Shown here one piece after another: positions 1-8,824 of a DNA stretch of 28,526 bases (positions are counted from its first letter, which is position 1; every line of letters starts with the position of its first letter). The translations under genes and the position numbers were made by a program. The notes beneath the pieces were generated by a model. That model had not been told where the DNA came from and did not search any database. It was given only the letters and a program-made list of their open reading frames with translations. Origin of the DNA: Mycoplasmoidaceae bacterium (GTDB lineage: Bacteria; Bacillota_I; Bacilli_A; Mycoplasmatales; Mycoplasmoidaceae); contig JAKSVQ010000006.1 in assembly GCA_024407855.1 (NCBI GenBank), positions 1 to 28,526 of the forward strand, in the 5' to 3' direction.

Positions 1-29
1 ACAACTAACATAATTTCATAGTTAGTCAT
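1..29 (-). CDS. rpsF: 30S ribosomal protein bS6, N-terminal fragment cut by window edge
   Basis: Reading leftwards from the ATG at 27-29 gives MTNYEIMLVV, which matches the first beta strand of bS6 (family starts such as M-x-x-Y-E-I-M). An AGGAG ribosome binding site lies about 11 bases upstream of the ATG. Only about ten codons are inside the window, so the call rests on this short match plus the good start signal. bS6 binds the 16S rRNA central domain together with bS18. In many bacteria rpsF is followed by ssb and rpsR, which would lie outside the window to the left. Confidence 0.7.
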
Positions 30-159
30 TTATATATAGTCTCCTTGGGATATTTACTACATCACTCAGTAGTAAAGAGGCTTTATATATTAATTAATAT
101 ATAAACTTATATACATAATATATAAGGCTTAATCATTATACATATTTTTTATTTAAATA
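30..159 (-). promoter_or_regulatory. rpsF upstream region with stacked palindromes
   Basis: No gene is seen here. Reading towards rpsF there are three inverted repeats: an 8-bp stem at 106-126 (CTTATATA/TATATAAG), a perfect 24-base AT-only palindrome at 82-105, and an 8-bp hairpin at 53-76 (TTTACTAC/GTAGTAAA, 8-base loop) just before the ribosome binding site. Several TATAAT-like hexamers occur, so the exact promoter cannot be fixed. The last hairpin is placed like an autoregulatory leader, but I do not see the CCG-containing element described for S6:S18 binding leaders. Confidence 0.4.
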
Positions 160-190
160 AAGAAAAAAGGCTTTTTGCGGCCTTTTTCTT
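160..190 (-). terminator. Rho-independent terminator of the 196-1907 unit
   Basis: Directly after the stop at 196, the minus strand forms a stem AAAAAGGC/GCCTTTTT with an 8-base loop, followed by a T-rich run. The repeat is nearly symmetrical, so it could also work on the plus strand. Confidence 0.75.
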
Positions 191-195
191 ATGAT

Positions 196-1032
196 TTATG
201 GTTTTACTCCAAACATGTTCTTTGAATCAAATTGGTAAGAACCAGTAAATAGTTTGAAATACATTTCTCAGTTATCATATTCTGACTGAATTGCTTCACG
301 AATTCGAATAAAGTCATAGTAAGAATCAATTTTAACATCAGTATCAATGTTTTCTTCTCAATCAAGGTATCTAGTACCATCAGTTCTTACCTTTGTATTA
401 GTTTGATGATAGCTGATATCAGTTCTAATTGACCAGTTGTTTAAGAACATTAGATGGTAAAGATAATCACTATCTAATGGTAATGATGTTACCATTCATT
501 GATCGCCATCATCTGGGTCGGCATAAACAACTAATGGAAGGTTATTGTATGTAACAGATTGTTTACTAATAATTTGATGCTCAGTTTTAGTATCACCCTC
601 GATCGTTGCATAAGAGATGCTTGTATCTCATGTATAGCTAAAGGATAAAGTTGGGAAACTATAGAAGTAGCCACCATGTCAATAATCAACTTTACCAATA
701 GTGATATTTTCACTAATACCAATATCATATTTTGGGATTTGACAATGTAGTTCGTTGACTAGTGATCGATAATACATACTCTCAGCATAGAAAATGTCAT
801 TAATGAAGACATGTGAGTCATTAGCAATCCGCTCAGCATAATATTTTGATCAAGCAATACTTGTTGATGCTCCAATTGTTCCCGGAACAGATTTAACTGA
901 TGTTGGATCAAATGTTTTGATGTCAGTTGTGACCATTTTCGTATTAGCACAAGAAACTAATACAGTTGGAGTGATAGCAGCAAAGATTGAAGTTATCGCA
1001 CTAGGAATAATAATTTTATTTCTTAATTTCAT
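196..1032 (-). CDS. Lipoprotein of unknown function, 278 aa
   Basis: The N-terminus is a lipoprotein signal peptide: charged MKLRNK, a hydrophobic stretch, and a lipobox ending at Cys28 (TVLVSC). The mature protein should be lipid-anchored on the outer face of the membrane. The rest is rich in aromatic residues and predicted mainly beta, and I recognise no domain. Several Trp residues are encoded by TGA. A strong GGGGGAAA ribosome binding site precedes the ATG, inside the end of the upstream gene, only 2 bases away, so the two genes are cotranscribed. A shared pattern (F-Y-A/F-x-x-S-M-Y) with the upstream protein suggests a distant paralogue, but this is weak. Confidence 0.85.
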
Positions 1033-1034
1033 AA

Positions 1035-1907
1035 TTATTTCCCCCAGTTATCAATTTTGCTCATATAGAATGATGAACAAATATCATCAACTCCAGCAAT
1101 TGTTTCATCTTCGTTATACAGAATATTAAATGTCTCTTTATCATTGGCCAATAGGTGCATTGGAATATCAACTGTATATTCAATACCTGTTGGGCCAAAC
1201 TTTCTTGTTAATGTTGTTTGTGTATCTTGTTCAACTGATCATTTAAAATTTTCAACAAATGGTGATTCTTGAAGATATAGATAGTAAATGAAGAATGATG
1301 GAGTATGCCCATATGTATAACTAAAGTCTCGTTTGTCATAGAATTCCAATCACATTGGCATATCTTTCACAACAAACTTTCCTTTATTAACAACTTTTGT
1401 CACATCATCCATATGTAAATAACGTGAAACCTCAGTCATTGTTACAGAAAATTCAGCCGTAAATGACATTGCATAAATTGTCACTGGGTATGATGGACTT
1501 CCAGTATATGGAACCCAATCATATTGATATTGTGTTTTTTGACAACTTATGTCATGGATATAGGCAGCTGCGTTCTTAACAATTGCTCCTGTATCCATTG
1601 AAATTCCTTTTAAATACATTGAATGACCAAAATAGAAATCTTCTTTGTAAATATCGGGATTTTTTGATACTTTATCAAAATAATATTCTTTGCAATCAAC
1701 CGCTGCTTCATAATCTGCTTTTTCAGTAATTGGACCAGTAACAGCTTCAATTGCTGGGTGATATGGATTGGTTAAATCAACCCATGATTCGGGAAGGATG
1801 GGTCGATGCCTAATATCCTCAGTAGCAACAATAACTGTTGGTACAGTAACAACAATTGCTCCAATCGCCACTGGAATAGCAATATTCATTATTTTCTTTG
1901 GATTCAT
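1035..1907 (-). CDS. Secreted or membrane-anchored protein of unknown function, 290 aa
   Basis: It starts MNPKKIMN followed by a hydrophobic segment at about residues 8-28 and then a polar domain. Unlike its operon partner it has no cysteine at the end of the hydrophobic segment, so it is probably an uncleaved N-terminal anchor or a secreted protein rather than a lipoprotein. The open frame runs through a TGA (Trp) at 1350-1352 and stops at 1035-1037, two bases before the next ATG. The start is chosen because AGGAG lies 7 bases upstream. The mature part is rich in Tyr, Phe and Asp. I recognise no family. Confidence 0.85.
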
Positions 1908-1946
1908 ATATTTCTCCTGTGGATAGATATAATCTATCTCACCTTG

Positions 1947-1952
1947 ATTATA
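1947..1952 (-). promoter_or_regulatory. -10 box for the 1035-1907 unit
   Basis: A TATAAT on the minus strand lies about 40 bases upstream of the ATG at 1907. No convincing -35 is seen, which is common in mycoplasmas. It is divergent from the tRNA promoter. Confidence 0.5.
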
Positions 1953-1986
1953 GTGAATTAAATTATTTAATAATTTGATTTGTTAT

Positions 1987-1992
1987 TATAAT
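1987..1992 (+). promoter_or_regulatory. -10 box for tRNA-Thr
   Basis: A perfect TATAAT lies 18 bases before the 5' end of the tRNA, giving a transcript start at about 1999. A clear -35 is not seen. Confidence 0.55.
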
Positions 1993-2010
1993 AATATAAG
2001 TTATAAAAAT

Positions 2011-2086
2011 GCCGAAGTAGCTCAACAGGCAGAGCAACTGACTTGTAATCAGTAGGTTGTTGGTTCGATTCCGATCTTCGGCACCA
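2011..2086 (+). tRNA. trnT: tRNA-Thr (anticodon UGU), CCA encoded
   Basis: The 76-base cloverleaf has a 7-bp acceptor stem GCCGAAG/CTTCGGC, discriminator A and encoded CCA. The D arm is GCTC...GAGC. The anticodon stem ACTGA/TCAGT holds the loop CTTGTAA with anticodon TGT, and the T arm contains GGTTCGATTCC. UGU reads ACN threonine codons. The same window encodes the ThrRS that would charge it. Confidence 0.97.
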
Positions 2087-2125
2087 TTAAAAAATGACTG
2101 GGAAACTAGTCATTTTTTTGTTTGT

Positions 2126-2131
2126 TATAAT
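2126..2131 (+). promoter_or_regulatory. -10 box giving a leaderless start at 2138
   Basis: TATAAT is followed by exactly six bases and then ATG. If transcription starts 7 bases after the hexamer, the first base of the RNA is the A of the start codon. No ribosome binding site is present. The same geometry recurs at genes A, B, C and E. Confidence 0.65.
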
Positions 2132-2137
2132 AAATAT

Positions 2138-2914
2138 ATGATTATGAAAAAGACAAAATTAATTCCATTATTAGCAGGTAGCTCAATGTTGGTTGCTATT
2201 ACTCCTGCAATCGTTGGTTGTACATGTTCACATGGTCCAACACCACCAGAACCTGTTATCACTGATAACATCTTGGTAAATAATATTGGTCGACAATCAG
2301 CAACCTTTACATTAGATAAAAGCCATTTTGAACCAGAAGAAGCTAAAGATGGTTTTTCTACAACTATAACTTTGCATAAACCTGACGAGGTAGCATGAGT
2401 CTTCACTGTTGAAGATATTAAAATAGGTTCAACTAGGGCTCGTGAGGATGTTGATTACCATGTTGAATATGGTGAAGAAAGTTATTTGGGATCTGTAATA
2501 AAAATTACTTTTGAACCATTTGAACCAACAGAAGACACAAATATCAGCATTAATGTCTGTGCTCAACAAAATACTGATGTGCCTATTCGTGTCAAATTTA
2601 TGGGAGTAGGAGAAAAGGATGTAGAATTTTCATTTGATCCTTCATATATTGAAGTTAAACAATATATAGATTTCCCACACATAACTTTAACAACAAATTG
2701 TGATATAGGTACAATTTCTATTATTAACGTGTTTGGAGATAACCCACAGAGTCTTGAAAGTGCTTCATTTGTTGAAGGTTCTGAATACACAATTACAAAA
2801 CAAGGGCCTCAGAATTGAATAATTAATTTAAATGATCAAGCTTTAGCCATTATGGGTTCTCATTATGAGGAACCTATCGATATCCTAAATATTATTTGGA
2901 CTGCTGCTGAATAA
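2138..2914 (+). CDS. Lipoprotein of unknown function, 258 aa
   Basis: The signal peptide MIMKKTKLIPLLAG... ends in a lipobox with Cys28 (AIVGC). The mature part (about 30-258) is acidic and predicted all-beta, perhaps two Ig-like repeats (VKFMGVGEKDVEFSFDPSYI looks like one strand pair), but no family is certain. Two TGA Trp codons interrupt the frame under the standard code (2396-2398 and 2816-2818). I chose the ATG at 2138 because it lies exactly where the TATAAT at 2126 would start the transcript; the alternative is the ATG at 2144 (MKKTK). It converges on rpmA and shares its terminator. Confidence 0.85.
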
Positions 2915-2941
2915 AAAAACTGGGTTATCCCAGCTTTTTTT
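2913..2941. terminator. Bidirectional terminator between the lipoprotein and rpmA
   Basis: CTGGG/CCCAG with a TTAT loop is flanked by an A run on the left and a T run on the right, so it can terminate both converging units. It abuts the rpmA stop codon. Confidence 0.8.
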
Positions 2942-3230
2942 ATTTTGCTTTTTTAGTTTCAACGATGCTAACACGTCGTTTGTTATCACCAAAGCGTGTA
3001 TATTTAACTACACCATTCTTTAGAGCAAACAATGTGTGATCTTTACCCATACCAACATTTTTGCCAGGATAAATTTGTGTGCCTCTTTGACGGTAAATGA
3101 TTTGACCTGTCTTAGCAACTTTACCATCAGGAATTTTAGCACCTAAAAATTTAGGATTAGAGTCACGACCGTTTTTAGTTGAACCTACTCCTTTTTTTGA
3201 AGCGAAGAATTGTAAATTAATCTTTTTCAT
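2940..3230 (-). CDS. rpmA: 50S ribosomal protein bL27 with cleavable N-terminal extension
   Basis: The 96-residue protein begins [18 protein letters not shown], followed by the conserved [11 protein letters not shown] segment. The LQFF/ASKKG sequence is the extension known in Firmicutes and relatives, cut after FF by the cysteine protease Prp, so that the mature N-terminus can reach the peptidyl transferase centre. The prp gene lies immediately upstream, ending one base before this ATG. AAAGGA provides the ribosome binding site inside the end of prp. It is the last gene of rplU-prp-rpmA. Confidence 0.97.
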   Translation of the reverse strand: MKKINLQFFASKKGVGSTKNGRDSNPKFLGAKIPDGKVAKTGQIIYRQRGTQIYPGKNVGMGKDHTLFALKNGVVKYTRFGDNKRRVSIVETKKAK

Positions 3231-3231
3231 A

Positions 3232-3525
3232 TTAGTGTCCTTTATTTAGTTTAATATATTTTTTGTAATCATATGCAATTGGTTGTAATTGTTTAACAAT
3301 TAGACCAATATATTCTTGATTTGTTTTAGTTTTGTTAATCAACTCTAATTTCACATCATTGGTTTTTTTGTTGATGGTTAGTTTAATATCTTGTTCTTTA
3401 AATCAATTTAATGATCCAAAGAAGATCCCACTAACGGCAGCGCAGACAATGTCTTTGCCTTTTTGCGCTTGACATGCATGGCCAGTTATGCTAATAGAGT
3501 TTTTTGTATAACTAATAACAATCAT
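3232..3525 (-). CDS. prp: Ribosomal-processing cysteine protease Prp (YsxB/DUF464 family)
   Basis: The 97-residue product contains GHA at 15-17 and DIVCAAVS at 25-32. His16 and Cys28 are 12 residues apart, the same spacing as the catalytic His/Cys pair of staphylococcal Prp. The role is removal of the bL27 N-terminal extension; the substrate motif is present in the next gene. It sits between rplU and rpmA as in Firmicutes. Its ATG overlaps the rplU stop by one base (TAATG), suggesting translational coupling. One Trp is encoded by TGA, which splits the frame under the standard code. Confidence 0.95.
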
Positions 3526-3824
3526 TATCCAATAATTTCTTTAACTACTAATTGTGTATATGGTTGTCGATGACCAGTTTTGTGAGTGTGGTGCTTTTGT
3601 GGTAAGTGTTTAATATTAACAATTTTCTTTGCTTTGCCTTGTTTTAACACTTCACAAACAACCTTTGCTCCCGCTAAGTGTGGTTTGCCAACTTTAGCAT
3701 CGATCATTAAAACTTTATCAAAAGTAACTTTTTCTTTTTCTTTTGCATCAAGTTTTTCAACATAAATCTTGTCGTTAACAGCGACTTTATATTGTTTACC
3801 ACCTGTTTCAAATATTGCAAACAT
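3525..3824 (-). CDS. rplU: 50S ribosomal protein bL21
   Basis: The protein is 99 aa, the usual family length. It opens with MFAIFETGGKQYKV, the hallmark bL21 start, and has the basic HxPHKTGHRQ-type segment near the C-terminus (KHHTHKTGHRQPYT). It binds 23S rRNA domain V. An AAAGGA ribosome binding site is present 8 bases before the ATG. It is the first gene of rplU-prp-rpmA and is preceded by a leader with hairpins. Confidence 0.97.
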   Translation of the reverse strand: MFAIFETGGKQYKVAVNDKIYVEKLDAKEKEKVTFDKVLMIDAKVGKPHLAGAKVVCEVLKQGKAKKIVNIKHLPQKHHTHKTGHRQPYTQLVVKEIIG

Positions 3825-3914
3825 AGTTTATATCCTTTCATGACTCGCCTATTCAGAACTGAATCTTATTTAGTGCGGTTGTAACCATAAAATAAATATG
3901 GTTTATTTATTATA
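3825..3914 (-). promoter_or_regulatory. rplU promoter and structured leader
   Basis: A TATAAT (minus strand, 3909-3914) would start the RNA near 3902, leaving a leader of about 75 bases. It holds two inverted repeats: 3883-3903 (AACCATA/TATGGTT) at the 5' end and 3851-3864 (ATTCAG/CTGAAT, 2-base loop). Leaders controlling rplU are known in Bacilli; whether this is the same class I cannot tell by eye. Confidence 0.45.
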
Positions 3915-3933
3915 TATGTAAATATCTTTTTTA

Positions 3934-3959
3934 ATAAAAAAAGAGGGGTAGTCCTCTTA
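3934..3959 (-). terminator. Terminator of lipoprotein A
   Basis: AAGAGG/CCTCTT with a 6-base loop is followed on the minus strand by a run of T. It starts at the stop codon of gene A and lies just before the rplU promoter. Confidence 0.75.
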
Positions 3960-5447
3960 TTTAGTTATTTCTGGCGAGTCATTAGCAAGGTCAATACGAA
4001 CAGATCTATAATTCTTGTTAAATTTGACCATTATTTCGATTTTATGAGAACCTTCTGTTTGGTTAGGAATTGTTATTGTTCAACCATCATATTCATAGTC
4101 AGCTGCTTGATCATCAACTTTAACGCTTTCAACATCAACGTCTAGTTTTTGCTGAGTGGATGAGCTTCTCATTAATCGGCAAATGATTGGTGAACCATCC
4201 GACGAAAATTCATTATTACACAATTTGTAATATGCATTTTTGAATCAGTCTTCATAAGAACTAGGTATGTATAATTCGATGATTTGCACCGGCAAAGGCG
4301 CTTCAGGTGTAAGCATATCATATTGAAGTGTATATATTATTTCACTTTTTCCATCAAGTGATAGAAAATGAAATTTAGTCAATCTTTTATTATCAAAATA
4401 TCAGCGGAATAAATACTGATCATTTCCTTTTCGGTAACATTCTTCTTGGTCATCATATTGATATGGGTCCTCATCAATTAGCACCATTGACATGCTATAC
4501 ATATTCGTAAGCATCTCTCCCATTTTTTGAACTGTCATGAATTCTTCTTCACCTGCTGCTTCCTTTTGTCATTCACTAGTTTCACTTGGTCGAGAAATTT
4601 TTGTATATTCATCAGTGCTTTCATTCTTTACAACATATTCTTTTGCATTGCCTTTACTTCCTTCAATGCTGTTTTTATAAAAGACAGACGGTGACAATTG
4701 TGTTTCTCCAATAGTTGGTTGCGTGTCTTTGTCATAGTTTTCAATAAAAGCCTGAGCAAATTCAATGTTAGCAAGGGAAATGGCTTCTTCCATTGCAGTT
4801 GTAATGTCCCCATCACCAAGTTTTGGGTTGTGTGGGAGTTGAGGGTTTTCTTTTTCATAAGAAAATTCAAAAATGGATTCCGTTTTGCTCCCTTCTTCCT
4901 CGATGCTCGCATAACATTTAACTAGTTTCTTATTAGCAAAATAAAATGCATATGTTAATGAAACATCAGGGCCCTGTATAGTTGCCGTATAACATTCATT
5001 GACATCATCAAACTCATAAGTTATGCCAGCAGCTATCACAGTCAAATAATACAAATAGATTGATTGAAAAGCAATTTCAGGTTCATCAAAATCTCCTGCT
5101 ACGGCTTCGCATATTTCTCATTCAGCTTCATCTGAAGTACGATAAATTTTAGAATAAAAACTGCCGTTTCTAATTATGTATTCGTCTTCATATGAATCGT
5201 AAGTGTCTCTTATGTGGTATATGGTTGGTGATAGCTCATATAAAGCACAATTGACTGAATCAATTGATTGTAATGCTTGTACATATTCCTCATCTCTAAA
5301 GGAAATGGCATTTTCCATTTCTTCATCAGTAACATATGGGTCAATTGGCCCTGGAGGCATTGGTTGTTGTGGGTTGCAAGCCACTAAACTAATTAGTGGT
5401 GCACATGTAACTGCTAAAGCAGTTGGTAGTAATAATATCTTTTTCAT
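3957..5447 (-). CDS. Tandem-family lipoprotein A, two internal modules, 496 aa
   Basis: The signal peptide ends at lipobox Cys24 (SLVAC), so it is a surface lipoprotein. The mature protein holds two copies of a module. Module 1 is about residues 39-210: VTDEEMENAISF...LSPTIYH...EYIIRN...YEFDDVNECYTA...YFANKKLVK...NPQLPHNPKL. Module 2 is about 215-385: ITTAMEEAISLA...LSPSVFY...EYVVKN...YQYDDQEECYRK...YFDNKRLTK. A distinct C-terminal domain (386-496) contains DWFKNAYY and DGWTITIPNQTEG. No known family is recognised. Four TGA Trp codons lie in frame. It is closely similar to gene B over its whole length, a recent tandem copy. There is no ribosome binding site; the promoter predicts a leaderless mRNA. 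Confidence 0.9.
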
Positions 5448-5453
5448 ATTTTT

Positions 5454-5459
5454 ATTATA
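5454..5459 (-). promoter_or_regulatory. -10 box of gene A, leaderless geometry
   Basis: Minus-strand TATAAT followed by six bases and the ATG at 5447. The upstream TTTCTA comes straight from the T run of the gene B terminator, so terminator and promoter are fused. Confidence 0.7.
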
Positions 5460-5466
5460 TAGAAAT

Positions 5467-5489
5467 AAAAAAGAGGGGTAGCCCTCTTA
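5467..5489 (-). terminator. Terminator of lipoprotein B
   Basis: AAGAGGG/CCCTCTT with a 4-base loop, followed by a T run on the minus strand. It overlaps the gene B stop codon and runs into the gene A promoter. Confidence 0.8.
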
Positions 5490-6980
5490 TTTAGTTATTT
5501 CTGGCGAGGCATTTTCAAGAGCAATAGATATATCTCTATAATCCTTGTTAAATTTGAGCATTATTTCGATTTGATGAGAACCTTCTGATTGGTTAGGGAT
5601 TGTTATTGTTCAACCATCATATTCATAGTCAGCAGCTTGACCGTCAACCTTAATGCTTTCAATATCAATGTCTAATTTTTGCAGAAGGGAATTGTTTCTC
5701 ATTGAGTAACAAATGATTGGTGAACCATCCGAATAAAAATCATCATTACACAATCTGTAATATGCATTTTTGAATCATTCTCTATAAGAAACAGGTAAGG
5801 GTAAATCATTGATTTGCACCGGCAAAGGCACTTCAGGTGTAAGCATATCATATTGAAGTGTATATATTATTTCACTTTTTCCATCAAGTGTTAGAAAATG
5901 TGATTTAGTCAATCTTTTATTATCAAAATATCAGCGAAATAAACCGAATTCAGTTCTTTTCCGGTAACATTCTTCTTGGTCATCATATTGATATGGGTCC
6001 TCGGTTAGCGCCATTGACGCGCTATACAGATTTGTCAAAATCTGTCCCATTTTTTGAACTGTCGTGAATTCTTCTTCACCTGCTTCTTCCTTTTGCCATT
6101 CACTAGTTTCACTTGATCGAGAAATTTTTGTATATTTTATAGTTTTTTCATTCTTTACAACATATTCTTTTGCATTGCCTTTACTTCCTTCAATGCTGTT
6201 TTCATAAAAGACAGACGGTGACAATTGTGTTTCTCCAACAGTTGGTTGCATGCCTTCGCCATAGTGTTCAATAAAAGCCTGAGCAAAATCAATGTTAGCA
6301 AGGGAAATGGCTTCTTCCATTGCAGTTTTAATGTCTCCATCACCAAGTTTTGGGTTGTGTGGGAGTTGAGGGTTTGCTTTTTCATAAGAAAACTCAAAAA
6401 TGGATTCCGTTTTGCTCCCTTCACCCTCGAGGCTCGCACACATTTTAACTAGTTTCTTATTAGCAAAATAAAGTGTGTATGTTGCTGAAGTATCAGTGCT
6501 CGATACAGTTGCCGTATAACATTTATTGGCATCGTCAAACTCAAAAGTTATACCCACAGCTAACATATTCAAATAAACCAAATAGATTTGTTGAAAAGCA
6601 ATTTCGGGCTCACAAAAATCATCTGCTACGGCTTCGCATATTTCTCATTCAGCTTCATCTGAAGTACGATAAATTTTAGAATAAAAACTGCCGTTTCTAA
6701 TTATGTATTCGTCGTATTCGTCTCCACGTGAATCGTCAGTGTATAATTTGTGGTATATGGTTGGTGATAGCTCATAGAAAGTAGTGACTGAATCGACTGA
6801 TCGTAATGCTTGTACATATCCCTCATCTCTAAAGGAAAGAGCATTTTCCATTTCTTCATCAGTAACATATGGGTCAATTGGTCCTGGAGGTATTGGTTGT
6901 TGTGGGTTGCAAGCCACTAAACTAATTAGTGGTGCACATGTAACTGCTAAAGCAGTTGGTAGTAATAATATCTTTTTCAT
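5487..6980 (-). CDS. Tandem-family lipoprotein B, two internal modules, 497 aa
   Basis: The signal peptide and lipobox (SLVAC, Cys24) are the same as in gene A, as are the two-module organisation and the C-terminal domain ending SPEITK. Differences from A cluster in the loops after YELSPTIYH, in the middle of module 1, and around DLPLPVSYREW in the C-terminal domain, as expected of surface-exposed variable segments. The ATG at 6978-6980 is chosen over an upstream in-frame codon at 7022 because it aligns with A, C and E and lies exactly 6 bases after TATAAT. Function unknown; a surface role is inferred only from the lipobox. Confidence 0.9.
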
Positions 6981-6986
6981 AATTTT

Positions 6987-6992
6987 ATTATA
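6987..6992 (-). promoter_or_regulatory. -10 box of gene B, leaderless geometry
   Basis: Minus-strand TATAAT, six bases, ATG at 6980. No ribosome binding site is present. Confidence 0.7.
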
Positions 6993-6999
6993 TAGAAAT

Positions 7000-7020
7000 A
7001 AAAAAGAGGGTTTAACCCTC
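7000..7020 (-). terminator. Terminator of lipoprotein C
   Basis: GAGGGTT/AACCCTC hairpin with a minimal loop, followed by a T run on the minus strand, directly after the gene C stop and before the gene B promoter. Confidence 0.75.
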
Positions 7021-7021
7021 A

Positions 7022-8764
7022 TTAATAATTATTTGATGGTGAGTCATTTTTAATGTCAATACATACATCTCTATAATTCATATTAAATTTAAGCCTTATT
7101 TCGATTTTATGTTCTCCTTCAGTTTGATTAGGGATTGTTATTGACCAACCATCATATTCATACTCAACAGGTTTATCATCAACTATAACGCTATTAATAT
7201 CAAAATTTAATTTTTGTGGTTTGCCATCTGCATTTAAACCATAACAATGAATTGAAGATCCATCAGAAACAAAATCATCAACATACAGTCTATAATATGC
7301 ATTTTTGAATCAATCCATAGAGGCTCTTGATAATTGATAATCACAGATTTGCACTGGTAAAGGCAATTCTGGCATAAGCATATCATATTGAAATGTTATG
7401 ACCACCCCTAAATATTCCATTTTAATCAAACGTTTATTTTGAAAATAGAAGGATAATGTGCCTAATTCATCATTTTCAATATAGTAACGTTCTTGTGCCT
7501 CATCATATATATATGAGCCACCATGTGCTCATCAATAATAATATACTTGAAAAATACTTAGCCCATAAATTTGGGCAGTTTCAAAACTAGATTCATCTGT
7601 CGGGTCTTGAAGCCAAACAGAGGGGTTGTCTGGTGAACGTGATATTTTTGTGTATATTGGGTCATATGTTTTATTCTTGTCTTGATTTTTCACAACATAG
7701 TTTTCATCACTGATATCATTATCACATCAATAATGACAAATAGAAGGTGAAAATTCCAAGTGTTCTATCTTGTTTCCTTGTGATGTAGGGTTATCGATAC
7801 GAACCTGGACAAAATTAGTGTCGGCAAGAGAAATAGATTCAACCATTTCTGTTGCCATTGCTTCTTCGTCAAGTTTTGGGTTGTGTGGTAGTTGGGGGAT
7901 TGTCTTTCCATAAGAAATATTTATGTCAGTAGAAAATGCTTCAGAAGTTAATGTAAATCTTGTTAATTTTTTATCTTTGAAATAAAATGAGTAAAAAGCC
8001 TCTTTAGATTCGATAGATATAGTAGCCTTGTAACTCAAGTCTCCTTCATTGAATGTAAAGACACCACCATGCTGAAGAACATCGAGATAGGCAGTATATA
8101 TTCCAGTAGTGTTAGAAAATTGTTCGGGGGTTTTGAAGACATGTGCATCAGTTTCTTCTACTTTTCAGTCCATATGTTCATTCCTACCTATAAGAGTGTA
8201 ATATGAATCATTTCTAGTTACATAGAATTCTTCTCACCCGGGGTTGTAAGACATTTTTGAATAAAATATTCAGGGAGACATCACCATGCGGAATGTTTGT
8301 GTGACAGTAGTAGTTTGAGCCACTTCATTCGTCTGAACATATTCCTCGTCTCTTAAGGAAATGGCATTTTCCATTTCTTCATCAGTAACATATGGATCAA
8401 ATGTTTTTGATTTAAGACAAATCGTAATGTTATAAGTTGTTACTTTGTCAGCAGGGATCACAATTTTATTGTTATCATAACTAAATTCAGGATTAGTTAA
8501 TGGTAACTGACTTGATGAATCAAATTTGATTCATGAAGCATCTGCATCTAATTCTTTTTCTTGGTTAATTATTTCATAAGGAATAACCAATTCTGTATTT
8601 AATGTTATTTCTGGGGTAGAAATAGCAATATCGGCAGTATCAGAACTAGGATCAATTACAACTTTATGAACTTCTGATGGTGTTTGAGGATTGCAACCAA
8701 CCAGACTAGCTATTGGGGCTAAGCAAATAGCGGTTAAACTTGGGATTAATAATATCTTTTTCAT
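7022..8764 (-). CDS. Tandem-family lipoprotein C with an extra N-terminal domain, 580 aa
   Basis: The signal peptide MKKILLIPSLTAICLAPIAS with lipobox Cys24 (SLVGC) matches gene E, not its neighbours A and B. Residues about 30-115 form a beta-rich domain absent from the other four proteins (contains VVIDPSSDTADIAISTPEI and NNKIVIPADKVTTYNITI), resembling an Ig/BACON-type fold only in general character. From DPYVTDEEMENAIS onward it follows the A/B plan: two modules (YFKDKKLTR, then YFQNKRLIK; NPKL between them) and the WFKNAYY...DGWSITIPNQTEG C-terminal domain. The frame contains several TGA Trp codons and no true stop. The protein looks like a recombinant of E-type 5' and A/B-type 3' parts. 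Confidence 0.88.
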
Positions 8765-8795
8765 ATTTTTATTATATAGAAATAAAAAAGAGGGT
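8705..8795 (-). repeat. 91-base exact repeat shared with gene E (second copy 11135-11225)
   Basis: The first 60 coding bases of gene C, its leaderless promoter and the start of the terminator stem are identical to the same region of gene E at 11135-11225. The first differing base inside the gene is at 8704 and outside it at 8796. Confidence 0.9.
8771..8776 (-). promoter_or_regulatory. -10 box of gene C, leaderless geometry
   Basis: Minus-strand TATAAT, six bases, ATG at 8764; no ribosome binding site. Confidence 0.7.
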
Positions 8796-8810
8796 GTACC
8801 CTCTTTTTTT
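8784..8810 (-). terminator. Terminator of lipoprotein D
   Basis: An 11-bp stem AAAAAAGAGGG/CCCTCTTTTTT with a 4-base loop; the T run leads straight into the gene C promoter. Confidence 0.85.
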
Positions 8811-8824
8811 AATTGATATTTATA

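Larger units (their letters stand above)
3957..6980 (-). repeat. Tandem duplication of lipoprotein genes A and B
   Basis: Two adjacent units of about 1530 bases, 3957-5447 and 5487-6980, encode proteins differing by scattered substitutions and small indels near residues 65-90. Long stretches are identical at DNA level, including the last 77 bases on the signal peptide side (5371-5447 and 6904-6980). Terminators and promoters are duplicated too. Confidence 0.85.

Noticed and set aside
30..80. S6:S18 autoregulatory RNA motif before rpsF
   Set aside because: The hairpin is well placed but the conserved CCG-containing element is not visible, so only a generic hairpin is claimed.
6981..7022. Upstream start of gene B at 7022 adding MRVKPSFLFLYNKI
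   Set aside because: It would run through the terminator and promoter, and no paralogue has such an extension; ATG at 6980 aligns with A, C and E.
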